A stretch of DNA of 64,000 nt from assembly GCA_964023205.1 (NCBI GenBank), contig OZ026848.1:32661912-32725911 (forward strand). The letters run 5' to 3'. The stretch is from Lutraria lutraria (taxonomy: Eukaryota; Mollusca; Bivalvia; Venerida; Mactridae). Every line of letters begins with the position of its first letter. Position 1 is the stretch's first letter. This document shows, one piece after another, positions 37,465 through 50,400 of this stretch. A model generated the notes under the pieces. That model was given only the letters and a program-made list of their open reading frames with translations, was not told where the DNA came from and made no database searches. The position numbers and the translations under genes were made by a program.

Positions 37465-37772
37465 CCAATACATATTTCCCACATCTACAATATTTACCTT
37501 CCTTTGTTTGAATTGGTGGCCATCTTGAAAGTCAATTTCTTATGTGTTTAATAGAAAAAAGTAGTTATTAAACAACTCAATTTGCAGAATATTAAGTTGG
37601 AAAACCCATAAGCACATCAGATTAAGAAAGTGTAGTTGTCACATATGAATATTTTATATTTAGTATCATCAAAACGAAAAAATAAATATCTCCTGTCAAT
37701 GCTTGTCAAATTAGCCTTTCAAGATGGCCGCCGAGGGAAGTAAATATTGTAGATGTGGGAATTATGTATTAG
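37465..37772. mobile_element. MITE with ~80-bp TIRs
   Basis: aatacat...ttcccacatctacaatattta at the left and its inverse at the right extend through ggtggccatcttgaaag / ctttcaagatggccgcc. Length is 308 bp; no ORF. Confidence 0.75.
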
Positions 37773-38857
37773 TTAAGGTCTGGATTCAGAGTTTGATAAA
37801 TAAATCAAGCAGTCCATTTTGTAAACATAATACGAACGTATTTTAACACAACATGTGAAATTAAATATTCTAATCAATATATTTCTCAAGCAGTACTGGT
37901 ATAAACATTTTTCTTTGCAAGTTATTTTAAAGAATCTTGTAAAAATAATTTCATGTATACATGGAATGATTTGATTTTAGAAATAGAAGAAGCGTTCAGT
38001 TGTATTTTAGCACATTATAAAGACTTCTTACATAATCTGGTAATTGATATTAAAAGGTTAAAATTCATTAATTACATAAAACTTTATAAAAACATCAGTG
38101 AGTTATCCATAAACTTATTATCAGTAAAATTCAATAAAATTTATGACCCTCTTCAGGTAGTTTTATTCAATAAAACTACCTGCTCTCTTATATGACTAGG
38201 TGTCAAGTCTACAAACACTAAGCTGACGGTGAAAAGACAGGATTAATCTGATTACGATTAGATATTAGACCTCATGTGGATTTTCTTTGGGGGGGTCACT
38301 TATACAGTAGCTGTACATATGTCTTAAACAATCTAAGGTGTAGCTTTAAATATCATCAAAAAGTTCGGAGAAGATATTTAATTGTTTTCATATTTTATAT
38401 GGTGAATGAAAATAGATTTTCAAAAGATCGCAATGAGTACAAACTTGGTGCCATTATGCAACAAAAGTTATGATATGTCAAAAATATTGGATTTATATCG
38501 AAATATCTACCAATTTTACGCATTGCACACAAGACATAGAAGGAATTGATATGTGTCCTTTTCAAACACAAAAGGGTCGGAGAAACCACGAATTCAAAAT
38601 AATTAAAATGATCCGTAATACAAAAGATCAATTGAATAAGGTTAATTTTGTGAGGAGTACAAATATAATATTTTAGATACAATAAAAGTTATAGCGATTA
38701 TAGTGAAAATCGCCTTCTGTGTTAAAGTAGAAAAATCGATTTTCCAAACCATCCATGTCCGCCATAGTTTGGTTTGCAAAAAAAGAAAAGTAAATGTAGA
38801 TTTTTATATGCATCCATAGTGAGTAAGCGAAGTATTGCAAGAATGCTTACCAGCAGT

Positions 38858-38965
38858 CTTATATGATTGGTCAGTTCAACCTGTCAATCACAGACTGGCG
38901 TTAGGTCAGTTGACTTTATGACAGATTTTGATTGACAGGTCAAATTAACCAATCAGATCGATCGA
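38858..38965. repeat. Short inverted repeat (small MITE)
   Basis: tgattggtcagttcaacctg near the left is matched by aggtcaaattaaccaatca near the right, about 108 bp in total. Confidence 0.55.
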
Positions 38966-39105
38966 TCGTAGAACTGATAAGCTGTACGGCTGTCGGCGTT
39001 TGTCCGTCAAACAACTGTCTAACCAGGGCCAATACACGTGATTAGTTATGTAATTATAACCTGGTTCCAATAAACACATTTGTATATTGATCAGTTATGG
39101 GATTA

Positions 39106-39410
39106 CTGTAAATCCGGTATTATTCGCGATGTTTTTATTTTCGCTATTATTCGCGATTGGAAGGTTTCGCGAATTCATAAATCCGCGTAAATTTATTAAT
39201 ATAACGTAATTGCTGTCGGAAGATTGTCCGAAAATTTCATTACATTGATAAATAAAAATCATAAGAAATTTAAATCAAAGACCTATACATACATGTATAG
39301 GTCTTTGTTTAAATTAAGAGCCTTCAGACGCGAATTCATAAATACGCGAATATATTCAGGGTAGGCAAAAACGCGAAATAAAGATCACGCGAATATAAAG
39401 TGATTTACAG
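39106..39410. mobile_element. MITE with CTGTAAATC ends and TA duplication
   Basis: ctgtaaatc...gatttacag ends are flanked by TA (39104-39105 and 39411-39412). The element contains repeated attcgcgaatt-type words and a central perfect palindrome gacctatacatacatg/tataggtc. The 305-bp size and TA target fit a Tc1/mariner-type MITE. Confidence 0.8.
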
Positions 39411-39412
39411 TA

Positions 39413-40568
39413 TATAATGTTATGATATTGCCACGGGTCTTTTTAATACGATACGCGGTTTCTGGATAGATTGATAGATGATATTAATTAAGTCTATCCG
39501 CTGAAACAAAAATAATGCAGAAAAATGTTAAAGCTTGGTTCGACTTTGTGATCGACAGTAGTAGTATATATGCTGCAACACTCAAAAGCTAAACATCTTC
39601 TAGTCTATTCTAAGGCATTATGTTTCTTACTTTTCAAACATAACTTATTTCAGCTATCTTTTCTATTAAATCTAATAGAAATCGACCCGTTAATTTGGCA
39701 TATTTAACCGTTCAGATTTAAACGCAATTGTTTTATAAATACATGTACTTGTATGAGTATGACGTTCATTGAATTAGGTTTATGAAATAAATTTATGTTT
39801 ACAAGATCATACATCTATATTTAAACGCAGTCATGACATCATAATAATATCATTTCAGATGAAATGAATATATGACCATGGAACATGCAGGTCGAACGTA
39901 TAAGGGTCGTCTATCATAGGCTAATTTTGTTTTGCATTTACAAAATGCACCGCTCATTCTCTTCTCCGACATCTAACTAACGCTTTACGGTCAATAGGCT
40001 CCTTTTATATGTATGTCTTGTGTTTGAATACCACGACCCTATATATTTAATCGATTAGTTTATTTCTTTTAACGTATTGTTTATAATATTATCATGTATG
40101 GCTTATCAAAGTTAGAGCTCTCAGCTTTTGGAATCATACTTCATAGACGAAACGCATTTTCTATTTAAATGTAAATTGCATGATTCAATAAGATCTCATT
40201 TTATTCTATTACATGGATATTATAAAATGCATCTATACATATTTAAGACAGAACAATTACTTTATTCAAGTAATGCCCTAATAATGAGAAACCCTTCATT
40301 GTTGTCATTTTGTAAACATACGTGATAGTTAATCGCCAGCTTAACGCTTCATCAAATACTCAGATTGTACTAACAATCAAATCTACTAATTACTTATTGT
40401 GTTATTGTATAATTTTCGGCAGTATTAAAATTTTCACTTTGACTATTAGAAATATCAATCATTATAGCGGCCTTACCGACAACTTATAAGGTATTACAGC
40501 ATATATTGTTTGGTATTCAGTGCTGTTGAATGACTTGAAATTGACTTAATGCGTTCTTGAATTAATTT
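39413..40568. other. No gene recognised
   Basis: AT-rich; no exon, RNA or repeat that can be defended. Confidence 0.4.
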
Positions 40569-40751
40569 TTAGGCATCATTATGTTCTGTTGCATAGTTTG
40601 ATACACGTTTCAACACATCGCTTGTAAAAATCAAAGCACTGAAAGTGCTGAAGTGACGATTGTCATTGGAAGTTACAATAACGGTTAAGCCACCTTGAAA
40701 ATGTGAGGCACCTTTTAAGACAAGAGTTATCACCGTTACCTCAATGACTGA
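40569..40751 (-). CDS. Possible terminal exon, unrecognised gene
   Basis: On the minus strand, acceptor tttacttttcag opens 60 codons in phase 0 to TAA. The peptide alternates hydrophobic and small residues (SVIEVTVITLVLKGASHFQG, then GLTVIVTSND, FSALIFTSD) and ends SNYATEHNDA, plausible for a beta-rich extracellular or VWA-like fold end, but no domain is firmly recognised. No upstream exon was found. Higher GC than flanks. Confidence 0.35.
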   Translation of the reverse strand, partial: SVIEVTVITLVLKGASHFQGGLTVIVTSNDNRHFSTFSALIFTSDVLKRVSNYATEHNDA

Positions 40752-40939
40752 CTGAAAAGTAAACAGTGCTCTGCTCTTCAATTTTGACGGTACTATCTAT
40801 GCTTCATACATGTAATTACTGTTTATATACTGACCAAACAGCTAACAGTGATTTACCTTTCAATTTAGACATGACCATGTTTACTTTATAATTATGAGGT
40901 GCACACTGAACATGTTATCTTTCCAAGATTTTGTAAATA

Positions 40940-41160
40940 CAAACATTCTGACCCAGTTTCAGAAAATCTAACTAAAATATGACCTCTAGTGTTCACAACA
41001 CACTTTGCATGATGATCAACGGACATGGACGGACAAGGTCCTCAGGTAATCGGTATAATCTAGTTTTTGGTCGTTTGTTGATCGTTGTGCGGTGTGTGGC
41101 ATCATCTTTTGTGTTGAGAACACACTAGAAGCCAAATGTTTAGTCCATCACACCAAAAAG
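40940..41160 (-). repeat. Terminus of a tandem-repeat element, reversed
   Basis: aacattctgacccagtttca ... gacctctagtgttcacaa, and later gtgttgagaacacactagaa, are reversed versions of the head region of the 25.7-kb element. The array itself lies at 42245-43380. Confidence 0.5.
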
Positions 41161-42244
41161 TACCTTTTTAAAGAAAAAAAAACAACCAATAGTTCTGTTT
41201 CCTAACTTTGTTTAATCCACAAATATATAATTATAACAACATATACAATGATCCGTGTAAAACAATACAGTAAAGAAAAAACAAAAGTGTACAATACTTT
41301 GTTTTTAAGAATAAGAACAGTAAAATGACAACTTGTGTTTAAAGACAATGTACATATACGCCACTGTACAGTAGTGAGGTAAAATCAAATTATTTCAGTT
41401 CATTATCATGTTGATCATTTATCGATCAGTCCAAAAAACAGCTGAAATATATGATTAAGATCCGCATCTATAAAATCAGAAGCCAGTGCCGTGACTGCTC
41501 CAAGAGCAAAAAGCCTGAAATACCCTAACCCCACACCTTCATGCTAGCAGAATCATCATCATTGAGTAGGCCAGTCTGAATTTGAACGCTTTTGTTTCAA
41601 AGATTTTGAGACAAAAATGAGGAAATCAGTTGAAAGGAGGAAGAAGGACTCCCATGGAAGCATCAATTTTAAGTTTGCGTCCTCGACACCTCAATTAACA
41701 GTAGAGAAAAAATTTCTCAAAAGAGGCCTAGTTAACGAATAACGTGGACCCAAAAAGTAACAAGGCGTGTCATATAATTATCAAAATGTTCGGGAAGGTT
41801 TGAAGTTTTACCAAAGCCCGGCAGGCATTTGAAATTCTGGCGGCGAGCCAAGAAATCCAAGATGGCGTCCAAGATGGCCGCCATTTCGCTTAAATAGAGA
41901 GAAAAAATGAAAATACCCTGTAAAATAATTTCATGAGAGTGTACACTTTATACTATAGGCAAATAAGATAAACTTATGTTGTACTCATTTTATCATGCAT
42001 TGTATGGTTTTCTGAAGGTCAAACCCAAGGTCACAGACCAGGTCAAAAGGTCAAATTCACTAAAAAATAACCATATCACAACCAATTGTTTTCTATTATG
42101 CTAAGAAATGACATTATTGATAACAATTATTCATGTTATAATGAAGCATTGTTATTGTCTTATAACAAAATATTATCATTCCTTTGTTACCATAGGAGCA
42201 ATCAAAATGGTTTCCAAGATGGCCGCCATTTCAGAATTATATAG
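41161..42244. other. No gene recognised; aagatggccgccattt repeat
   Basis: ccaagatggccgccattt occurs at about 41870-41888 and 42213-42231. No coding or element boundary is supported. Confidence 0.4.
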
Positions 42245-43380
42245 AGAAAAAAATAATCACTGTTCACTCATTAAAACTTAGGTTTGAACCGAAACCTAGT
42301 TTTTGACCCCAGATGACCCATGTTAATACCTGTCCTACATATACATAAGGCAAACATTCTGACAAAATTTGGTGAAGAGCATAGACAAGGTTATCCTAAG
42401 ATTTGACCTTGTGACCTAGTTTTTGACCCCAGATTACCTATGTTCGAATTTGTCTTACATATCATTAAGACAAACATTCTGACAAGATTAGATGGAGATA
42501 CAATCAAAATTTGACATCTACAGTATTAATAAGGTTTGCCTTAGATTTGACCTTGTGACCTAGTTTTTGATCCTAGATGACCCATATTTGAACATATCCT
42601 TAATATCATTGAGACAAACTATCAGACAAGGTTTGGCCAAGATTCAATTAGAACCTTGCAATTAAGAGCTTTTACAAGATTTTACCTAAGATTTGACCTG
42701 GTGACCCAGTTTTTGATCCCGACTGACCCATATTTAAACTTGACCCACATATCATTGAGGCATTTTGACAAGGTTTAGTGAAGATTCAATTAAAACTGTG
42801 ACATCTACAGTGTTAACAAAGTTTTCCTAAGATTTGACCTGGTGACCTAATCATAAATCCCAGATACCCAATAATTGTACTTAACGGTTATATTATTAAA
42901 AACAATATGACAAAGTTTGGTGAAGATCCAATTATAACTGTGAAATCTACAGTGTTAACAAGGTTTTTCATAAGATTTGACCTAGCGACCTAGTTTTTTA
43001 CCCAAGATGACCCATGTTCGAACTCGTCCAAGATATTATGAAGACAAACATTCTGACAAGGTTTCATGATCATCCAAACAAAACAGTGACTTCTAGAGTA
43101 TTCACAAGGTTTTCCAGCAATTTGCCCTAGTGACCTAGTTTTTGTACGGAAATGACCCATTATCAAACTTGACCTACATATTATTGAAATAAACATTCAG
43201 TTTCTGACAAAGTTTCATAAAGATCCAATCAAAACAGTGATTTCTAAAGTGTTCACGAGGTTTTCGCTTATTTGGCCCTGGTGACCTAGTTTTTCACCCA
43301 AAATTGCCCAATATCGAACTCGTCCGAGATTTTGTTGATATTAACTTTCTGACCCAGTTTTGCTAAAATGGGGCTAAAAA
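42245..43380 (-). repeat. Tandem-repeat element, ~145-bp units, reversed and truncated
   Basis: About eight units marked by gacctagtttttgacc variants (about 42292, 42413, 42556, 42703, 42845, 42988, 43132, 43282), the reverse complement of the units at 25.7-26.8 kb. The outer head is cut off at 43380, where a foldback-element fragment begins. Confidence 0.8.
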
Positions 43381-43480
43381 TGTGAAAAATCTTCAATAGC
43401 GGGTTTAAAATATCTTGTAAGGTAGTAAAGTATACATGTTCTGTTAGCGTGTTGAGTTGCCTACACGTAGGCTTTATCAC
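43381..43480. mobile_element. Fragment of the 17.6-kb foldback element
   Basis: gaaaaatcttcaatagcggg ... gttagcgtgttgagttgcc matches the internal part of that element's terminal inverted repeat; both outer ends are missing. Confidence 0.75.
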
Positions 43481-44315
43481 ATTATAACCAGAAAACTTGT
43501 AAACCAATAGACTAATGTGTCATATGAAATGTTAAGTTTTGTTGAAAAAAATAACTATTAAAATATACACTGTATAAAAATTGACTGACTAGCACTGCAT
43601 TGCTCATTTGAGTGTAGTTTTTGACAGAAATCTAGAATGTTAATAATTTAACAGTTCAAGATAAGAATTGACCTACCAGCACTAGATCAGAAAAAAACTA
43701 AGAAATCAGCTATTTGTTTGACCTTAAACAACATGAGGAAATTGAAGGTCAATGTCACATGTATGTTAATATAACTATGTAGAGGGCAAAACATGCACAC
43801 CAATAAAGGAATTCATAATGCAGAATAACAAGTAAAATACATAATGATTTTTCAAGTTAAGTTTTTTATGCTATACACAATCATGTGAAAATAAATACTT
43901 TCAACAATAAAATTGCTAGAATATTCATAGCTGATTAAATAGCTATGAATTATTATAAAAGTTTGAACAGCCAAGTAAAAATGATATCAACCATTGCAAT
44001 GTGCTTACAGAAATGTTAAACTATTCAGTACAGTATCAGAAATCTGTAGAAATGCCTGATGACATAATTGGATAATATTATTTAATCATGGTTTGACATG
44101 CAAATAAACAAGTTTTTTCTTATGAACTTTTAAACTTTCTAAATATTAAATATCACATTTGACCTTTTACAATTTTTTTCAAATGCAATCAATGCAGGAT
44201 ATTCATGATTAGAAAATATTTCTGAAAGCTGCATGATCCAAGTATCTAATAAAAGGATATTAGAAAGTAAAATCAACACAACAATCTCAACAGATTTTCA
44301 GGAGACATTCAAATG
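43481..44315. other. No gene recognised
   Basis: AT-rich sequence without supported features. Confidence 0.4.
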
Positions 44316-44328
44316 TGTAGAAAATTGA

Positions 44329-44630
44329 CGGTTGTTTTTTTCAACGGGTTTTACGCCATTTTCAACATCATTTCAGTCATATTGTGGCAGGCAGTTATCC
44401 TTAACCAGCTTTACTGGACTTCATTTATGCCGTAACCAGTATTAACAACATTCTACCTGTAGGCTTCTACCAAGCTTCCCCACATAATTTAGAGGTGGAG
44501 GACAAATTAATATATGAAGTAATATCTTCAGTCAAATTTGTCACGGACAGTGTGAGCCTTGCCTGGGGTTCGAATTCACAACCTCTCGATCATCAGACAA
44601 ACGCTCTAACCACTGAGCTAGCCGGGCGGC
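44329..44630 (-). mobile_element. tRNA-derived SINE with 13-bp target duplication
   Basis: The minus strand starts with a tRNA-like head (gcccggctagctcagtgg, B box gaattcgaacccc), an anticodon-loop position reading gat (Ile-like), then a body with cctctaaattatgtgggg. The flanks tgtagaaaattga (44316-44328) and tgtagaaaactga (44631-44643) form a duplication with one mismatch. The body resembles central domains shared by metazoan SINEs; family not assigned. Confidence 0.75.
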
Positions 44631-44779
44631 TGTAGAAAACTGAACATTGTTTAATTGCATTGTTTGGAATGGAAGGCTGCATCCTATGAAGTATATAATT
44701 CAAAAGGTTTACTTCAAAACATTATGAATAGTTATTTTTGAATAAGTTTTATGCAGATGAATCACGGTAAATGTATCTA

Positions 44780-45012
44780 AGGCCATCCTTAAAAATGTTT
44801 GTTGTCTTCAAACCCGATCAAGAAAATTTTCAGTGGGTAGGTAAGAATTTTTTAGTTTATTTTTTCTATTTAACCCAAAATGCATGTCTGAATGCAATTT
44901 TTAAAGAAAAAAATCAAAACAAATCCTGAGAGGCCAAAGAATGTAGGGTAGGAGCCAGGTTTTTGGTAAATAGGTAGAATTACGGCAATCATTTATTTTT
45001 TAAGGATGGCCT
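44780..45012. mobile_element. MITE with aggccatccttaaaaa ends
   Basis: 16-bp perfect inverted ends (44780-44795 and 44997-45012) bound 233 bp without ORF. Confidence 0.65.
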
Positions 45013-45222
45013 AAATGTTTGAGGCATTCATTTTTAATTCCTATACATATATAAGTTCTCAAACACCATTATGGCTGAAGCATCATTTCCACTTCAAGTT
45101 ATCTATAGTTTCAGTGGGCCAGCAAACACAGCTTTTTCTAAATAATATACTCAGCAGTGACTAACTCTGTCTCACTTGTCAGAACATTTGTCATCATGTG
45201 GCATCTGACTGTAATGGTTTCC

Positions 45223-45312
45223 TCAGTATCTTGGAAGAGCACAACAAGTTCTCCCATCTACTACAATAGTGTCAACTTGCACATCCAACTTTTTCACAGG
45301 CACTTTACATAT
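45223..45312 (-). CDS. Possible terminal exon, unrecognised gene
   Basis: The minus strand has acceptor ttctatttatttgcag, then 29 codons in phase 0 ending TGA: ICKVPVKKLDVQVDTIVVDG then RTCCALPRY. The composition looks coding and unlike the neighbouring AT-rich DNA. Earlier exons should lie above 45400 but none is evident. Function unknown. Confidence 0.4.
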   Translation of the reverse strand: MCKVPVKKLDVQVDTIVVDGRTCCALPRY

Positions 45313-45403
45313 CTGCAAATAAATAGAACAAATATTGAAGGTTATACAGATGTACAAGAGTAAAACAAACTGTGTATTATACTGAATCAGAAGATAGTGA
45401 GCC

Positions 45404-46402
45404 AACTTTTTCCAGTTATACTTAACATCGGGAATAGCTTAAACCTTATGATACCAAGTTTTGTAGCATCTTGTGATTTGAGAGGTTATTCCAGACATTT
45501 TAAAGAGAAAATATTTCATTATAACAAGGCGGGAGATTTCTAACCAGTCAGGTCAGAATGAACCTCAGTGTAAATATTGAACGAAACATTATGAATATGA
45601 AACTATAGTTGCCTTTTTCAGTTTTCAAGTTGAAATGGCAATGTTATTCTTAATATTGTTATTTCTGTATTGAGAGATTTCCAAGAACAAATGCTTAACT
45701 ATTATAAATGAAGTAAGATATCATCAATGTCATTTTGACCAATAGAGAAGACCGGCCTAAAAGTAGGTCCTTACTAGTCACGAAGCTATCTTGCTAATTT
45801 TCTCATGCTGCAGCTCAAATATTGTTACAGTACTTCAGCGTTTTACATATCTCTATTATAATTTCGATTTAGCTGCAGAGAAAATTGTTGTCTTGCTACA
45901 TAGTATATGTTAACAATGAAGTTATTAAAAAATACATAGTCACCTTGGAACACATCACAGTATATAAAGTAACTCTGGTTTTATTAACAGAGACCGCCTT
46001 TGTAGACACTGTCACACATCCTAACATTTGACTTTAACCTTTTTATGTTCATCTTCCTACAATTTAAAAATAAGAACCTTGTAGTGGGTGATTAAACATG
46101 TATCTGAAAAGTTACTGAAAGATTTATTTAGCCTGCGCTAGGTAAAAGGCTTACAGACAGAATGTGGCTACTACTGGTTAAGGCCTGAATGAACTCCAGG
46201 AAAGCTGGTCATGATAAAAACTGCCCACCACTAGTGACTGAAATAATGTTGAAAATGGAATTAACCCAATGAATTTTTAACAAACAAACACTAGGTAACA
46301 AGTACTAAAATTTAGAAACTGTTAACAAGATTATCTGAAACACTATTTCCAAAATGCAAATAAATTTATATTAAGGTATGTGGCTTGGTTACAATCGCTA
46401 AA
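45404..46402. other. No gene recognised
   Basis: AT-rich sequence that would be intronic if the exon at 45223-45312 is real. No further exon was found. Confidence 0.35.
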
Positions 46403-46429
46403 ATAACGTAAAATGACATTTTACGTTAT
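46403..46429. repeat. 27-bp perfect palindrome
   Basis: ataacgtaaaatg and cattttacgttat flank a single A, forming a perfect inverted repeat just before the larger hairpin at 46447. Confidence 0.7.
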
Positions 46430-46446
46430 GTGATAGATATAAGCCG

Positions 46447-46533
46447 AAAACTGTCCATTAGGTAAAATATTGGAGTGTTTGAGGCGCGTAGCGCCGAATA
46501 CACTCCAATATTTTACATAATGGGCAGTTTTAG
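46447..46533. repeat. ~87-bp hairpin with GGCGC loop palindrome
   Basis: aaaactgtccattaggtaaa... and ...ttttacataatgggcagttt are inverted arms with few mismatches, centred on ggcgcgtagcgcc (46483-46495). The arm sequence cactccaatatt ... g(g)acag also resembles the 139-bp repeat in the palindrome arms. Confidence 0.75.
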
Positions 46534-46536
46534 GTT

Positions 46537-47070
46537 TATATGTAACTTAAATCATTTCTATAGGATTACACAATTTATTGACCATGACAATTTATCATTT
46601 TTAAAGGCATCCGTCAATACACTTTACTCATTAAAAGTCACTAAAGAAGGCTATTGGCTTTAGGAATCATTTTTCTTGCATTATTATGACCAGATAAATA
46701 GACAAGATAGCGTGTGAATTAAATGCTTAAAAGCAGTTACGGCAGGTACCTTTAAATCAACTCTTTCAATCACACTGCACGGGTATCACGGATAATGTAC
46801 AATTTATTCAAACCTGTTCGCATTGACTCAAACCGTGTCATTCCTATGTATTCGGTTGTTGGGAGTGGGTTTGTAAAACAGCGTGGAACAATGTGGGAGA
46901 TGTGAATAGGAAAAAACTGTTTATGTAGGATATCCGTGTAACACTTTCGTTTGATTTGATTTGTAATATTTTAAGGTATGAATTGTTTTGAAAATTTGTT
47001 CATAATGAGTATTATGAAATTTGATCAATTGATTCTTCATATATATTTTTGTTTTACACAATAAGCGAAA
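46537..47070. other. No gene recognised
   Basis: AT-rich, no supported features. Confidence 0.4.
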
Positions 47071-47074
47071 TATA

Positions 47075-47215
47075 ATGCAACCGGTGCGGGGCTTAACCCG
47101 CAATCTCCTGCTTGGAAGTCAGAAAGCTGTACCAACTGAGCTTATCGGGTTAACAATATTACAGCCAATTCATAAAAACAAGTACAATGTACAGTACTGC
47201 TACATTCATATCCTA
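47075..47215 (-). mobile_element. tRNA-derived SINE, degenerate
   Basis: The minus strand reads acccgataagctcagttgg, an anticodon-arm region cttccaag, and gcgggttaagccccgcacc. It shares its leader with the SINE at 47240-47475, so two related copies lie in tandem. Confidence 0.65.
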
Positions 47216-47239
47216 TTGTTTAATTCAAATTAATTTATC

Positions 47240-47475
47240 ACGACAATCAGAGGTTTTTTGACTAACCCAATCTTTGCTTCACCCTCAGTGTAGTATTCCA
47301 AGGTTGGTCTCACATTCATGGCACCAAAGGTAATAGGAAAAGGAAATTAATGTACCCGATGCGGGGCTCGAATCCGCGACCTACTTCTTGCAATCCGATG
47401 CTCTGCAAACTGAGCTAATCGGGCAGTTTATAGTACAGCCTGCTTATAAATACGAGTACACTGTACTATGATACA
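47240..47475 (-). mobile_element. tRNA-Ala-type SINE crossing the palindrome edge
   Basis: The minus strand has cccgattagctcagtttgc, gattgcaagaag and gtcgcggattcgagcccc, then gtacattaatttcc. Its 3' body continues left of 47329. On the opposite arm the same SINE stops at 58143, so the palindrome boundary falls inside it. Confidence 0.75.
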
Positions 47476-50400
47476 GTACTACTGCATTTTCATTAAAAAA
47501 TTAAAAAAGACCATGAACTTCTATATATATACACAAGTCCTTGACAAGACTCGTAAGATATGTTTATTTTCAGATCATTACAGCATTCTATAATCTTACG
47601 CATGCGTCGTTTTTAGTGTCTAAATTTGAGTTGCAGTCCAATATGTCGACTACACTCCAATATTACAAAAAATAACGGACAGCTGTCCATTGAGAGCGAT
47701 CCATTCGTAAAATTATTGGACAGTGAGAACAAAAGGATGACGTCACAGGAATGATTTAATCTTGGTTATTAAATCACATAAAATATTTGTGAATAGAAAT
47801 GATCAACATCAGTTATAGAAAATTGAATATCCTGGATGACAAAATTTGTAATACAAATATGATATCAAAATAATTCATGACGCACGTGTAGTGTCAATTA
47901 CGCAATACAAACAATCAAGAAGCATTGATATCATTGAAAGCAGGTTAAAATGTTTATGCACAGTCTAATTTGACTGGTAAACAGATTATCTACTCAGACT
48001 GCAATCGAAACCGGGAGATACGTTGTTAACTACGCCACGGAAGCTTTGTAAGTCGAGTCATGTGATATAATCGCATTAATGTTTAAATCGTTTCAAAGCA
48101 AAACCGGATATTGTCAACATTAGTGAAAGCGCATATTGTATGAATAAATAGGTGCTTTATAAAAGCACAATTATATGGTTTCAGCAAAGAAGACTGCAAA
48201 TCAATTTAGTTTGTAACTCTTACTAAGAAAATAATTCATAAGTCGTTCATTACTTTTGCAAGATTATGTTTAAAACATGAGTAAAAAGAAGTGTTTTTGA
48301 AACACAATTTCCCCTTCGGGTGACCTTTAACATGAATATGCACAGGCATGTAGAAGTTGTCATGAGGAACCAACATAATGAAGTTTGATGATTGTGGGTG
48401 GAAGCGTCTTGATTTTATAGGCAAGGTTAAAGTTTGGTACAAACAAACGGACAGACAAACAGACAGGCCAAAAACAATATGGCGCCGATCTATCGATACG
48501 AGGGCATAAAAAGGGTGTATTACTAATGCTGTACCGGTTAACAATATATTTCTTATAATGTAAACACGTTTATATTTTAATACATATCACATTTAAAATG
48601 TATCCAATGGCAGGGAACACGTGTTTTTAGTTCACAGACATGATATATCGTTCAGTGAACAAAGGAACAAAGACTAAATAAAAACGCAATTGATTCAACA
48701 GCTGGTTCGTGAATAATCGATCTCTGTATATGTGTGTTTGAATGTTAATGTCATAATGAAGTCCATAAATCATAATTCTTAGCATGATATCATTGTAGTA
48801 ACTTTGTATTGTTTATCACAAAGGGGTTTGTCACGAAAAAAATCAAAAAAGATTTTTTTTCCATGTAACCCATATATATATAGAAGGGAAAGAACTTCGA
48901 CAATTCGAATTTTCCAACACGTGTTATAAACTTCCATGTTATTGCAATGCAGTACAAAATATTTAACTCATATATAGTGCAACGTACGGGCAACTCAACA
49001 CGCTAACAAAAAATGTATACTTTTACTACCTTTAAAGATATTTTAAACTCGCTATTGAAGATTTTTCACTCGAAAAATGGTCAAATTTTACAAAACGACA
49101 CACTGTCGTAAAATCGCAGCGTGTATACCGGTATACATGTACAGAGTGGAAATCTTAAATTACTGACACAACTTCTAAGAATGGGCCTTAATTCATAATA
49201 AAACACTATAATATACTAACTGCCAATGATTTCGCATCTCGGAAAGCTCTTTTAGCGAAGAATTTGCGTATATTTTTATTCAATAAGCCGGCTACTCGAA
49301 GTTTACTTCCATGACGGGTCACATGACAATCGCCTAACTCGTGATGAAAGCTTAAATCTGATTGCATGAGCGATACTCTGTGGTATTTGTTTACAATTTA
49401 CGTGTACCCTGTGCACTCTATCCTTTTCACTACGCAGTCGGGAACCATACCTAAAAATACCACACAGTATCGCTCATCCTATCAGAATTAAGCTTTCATC
49501 ACGAGTAAGGTTATTGTCACGTGACCTATCAAGGAAGCAAAATTAAAAATCCGCAAACTGAACAAAAACGTCAATTCTTCATTAAAAGTGCACACCGAGA
49601 TGTGAAATCATTACCAGTTAGTAAATTATACAATATAGGATATAAATATACTGTTTGGTTATGAATTATGACTCATTTCATGAAGTTTTACCTGTAATTT
49701 ATCAATTTCGCTATAGATTTGTACACGCTGCGATTTTACGAGTGTGTCGTTTTGTAAAATTTGACCATTTTTCGAGTGAAAAATCTTCAAAAGCGAGTTT
49801 AGAATATCTTTAAAGGTAGTAAAAGTATACATTTTCTGTAAGCATATTGAGTTGCCAATACGTTGCACTATATATGAGTTAAATATATTGTACTGCATTG
49901 CAATAACATGGAAGTTTATAACACGCGTTGGACAATTCGAATTGTCGAAGTTCTTTCCCTTCTATATATATATGGGTTACACGGAATTTTTTTTACTTAA
50001 GTACTACTAATGCTTTTCTACACCCGCTATGCAGTTGTTAAAGCTGTTCCCGTTCCATGTGCTTTCAGTACTTTGTTTATAATTCCCATCTGATCACAAA
50101 AAGTAGTTAAGCAAATAGCATAATATCATATAGTCTACATTACCTGCCTCTTTGTATACTCAACTTTTGCAGAATGTAATATCTCACACATGAAGACACA
50201 CTCGAAGAAAAAGTTACACGTTATAAGCATTAAATTAATCGATTACTATTTCCCGATGAACCACTTTTTTTAAATATCTGGTTGACACACAGTTATCATC
50301 GCATCGTCCATGAATTCAATGATGACTTCTATACGTTTACAATAGAAGCTAGGAACCAGACAAATTAGCATATAAAGCACGAGGATTATGACGTCATCCT

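Noticed and set aside
48236..48544. Identical open frames of 102, 67 and 79 codons in both palindrome arms
   Set aside because: They are mirrored because the DNA is duplicated; one lies in a tandem-repeat-element relative and the others in the foldback element. No domains or splice context.
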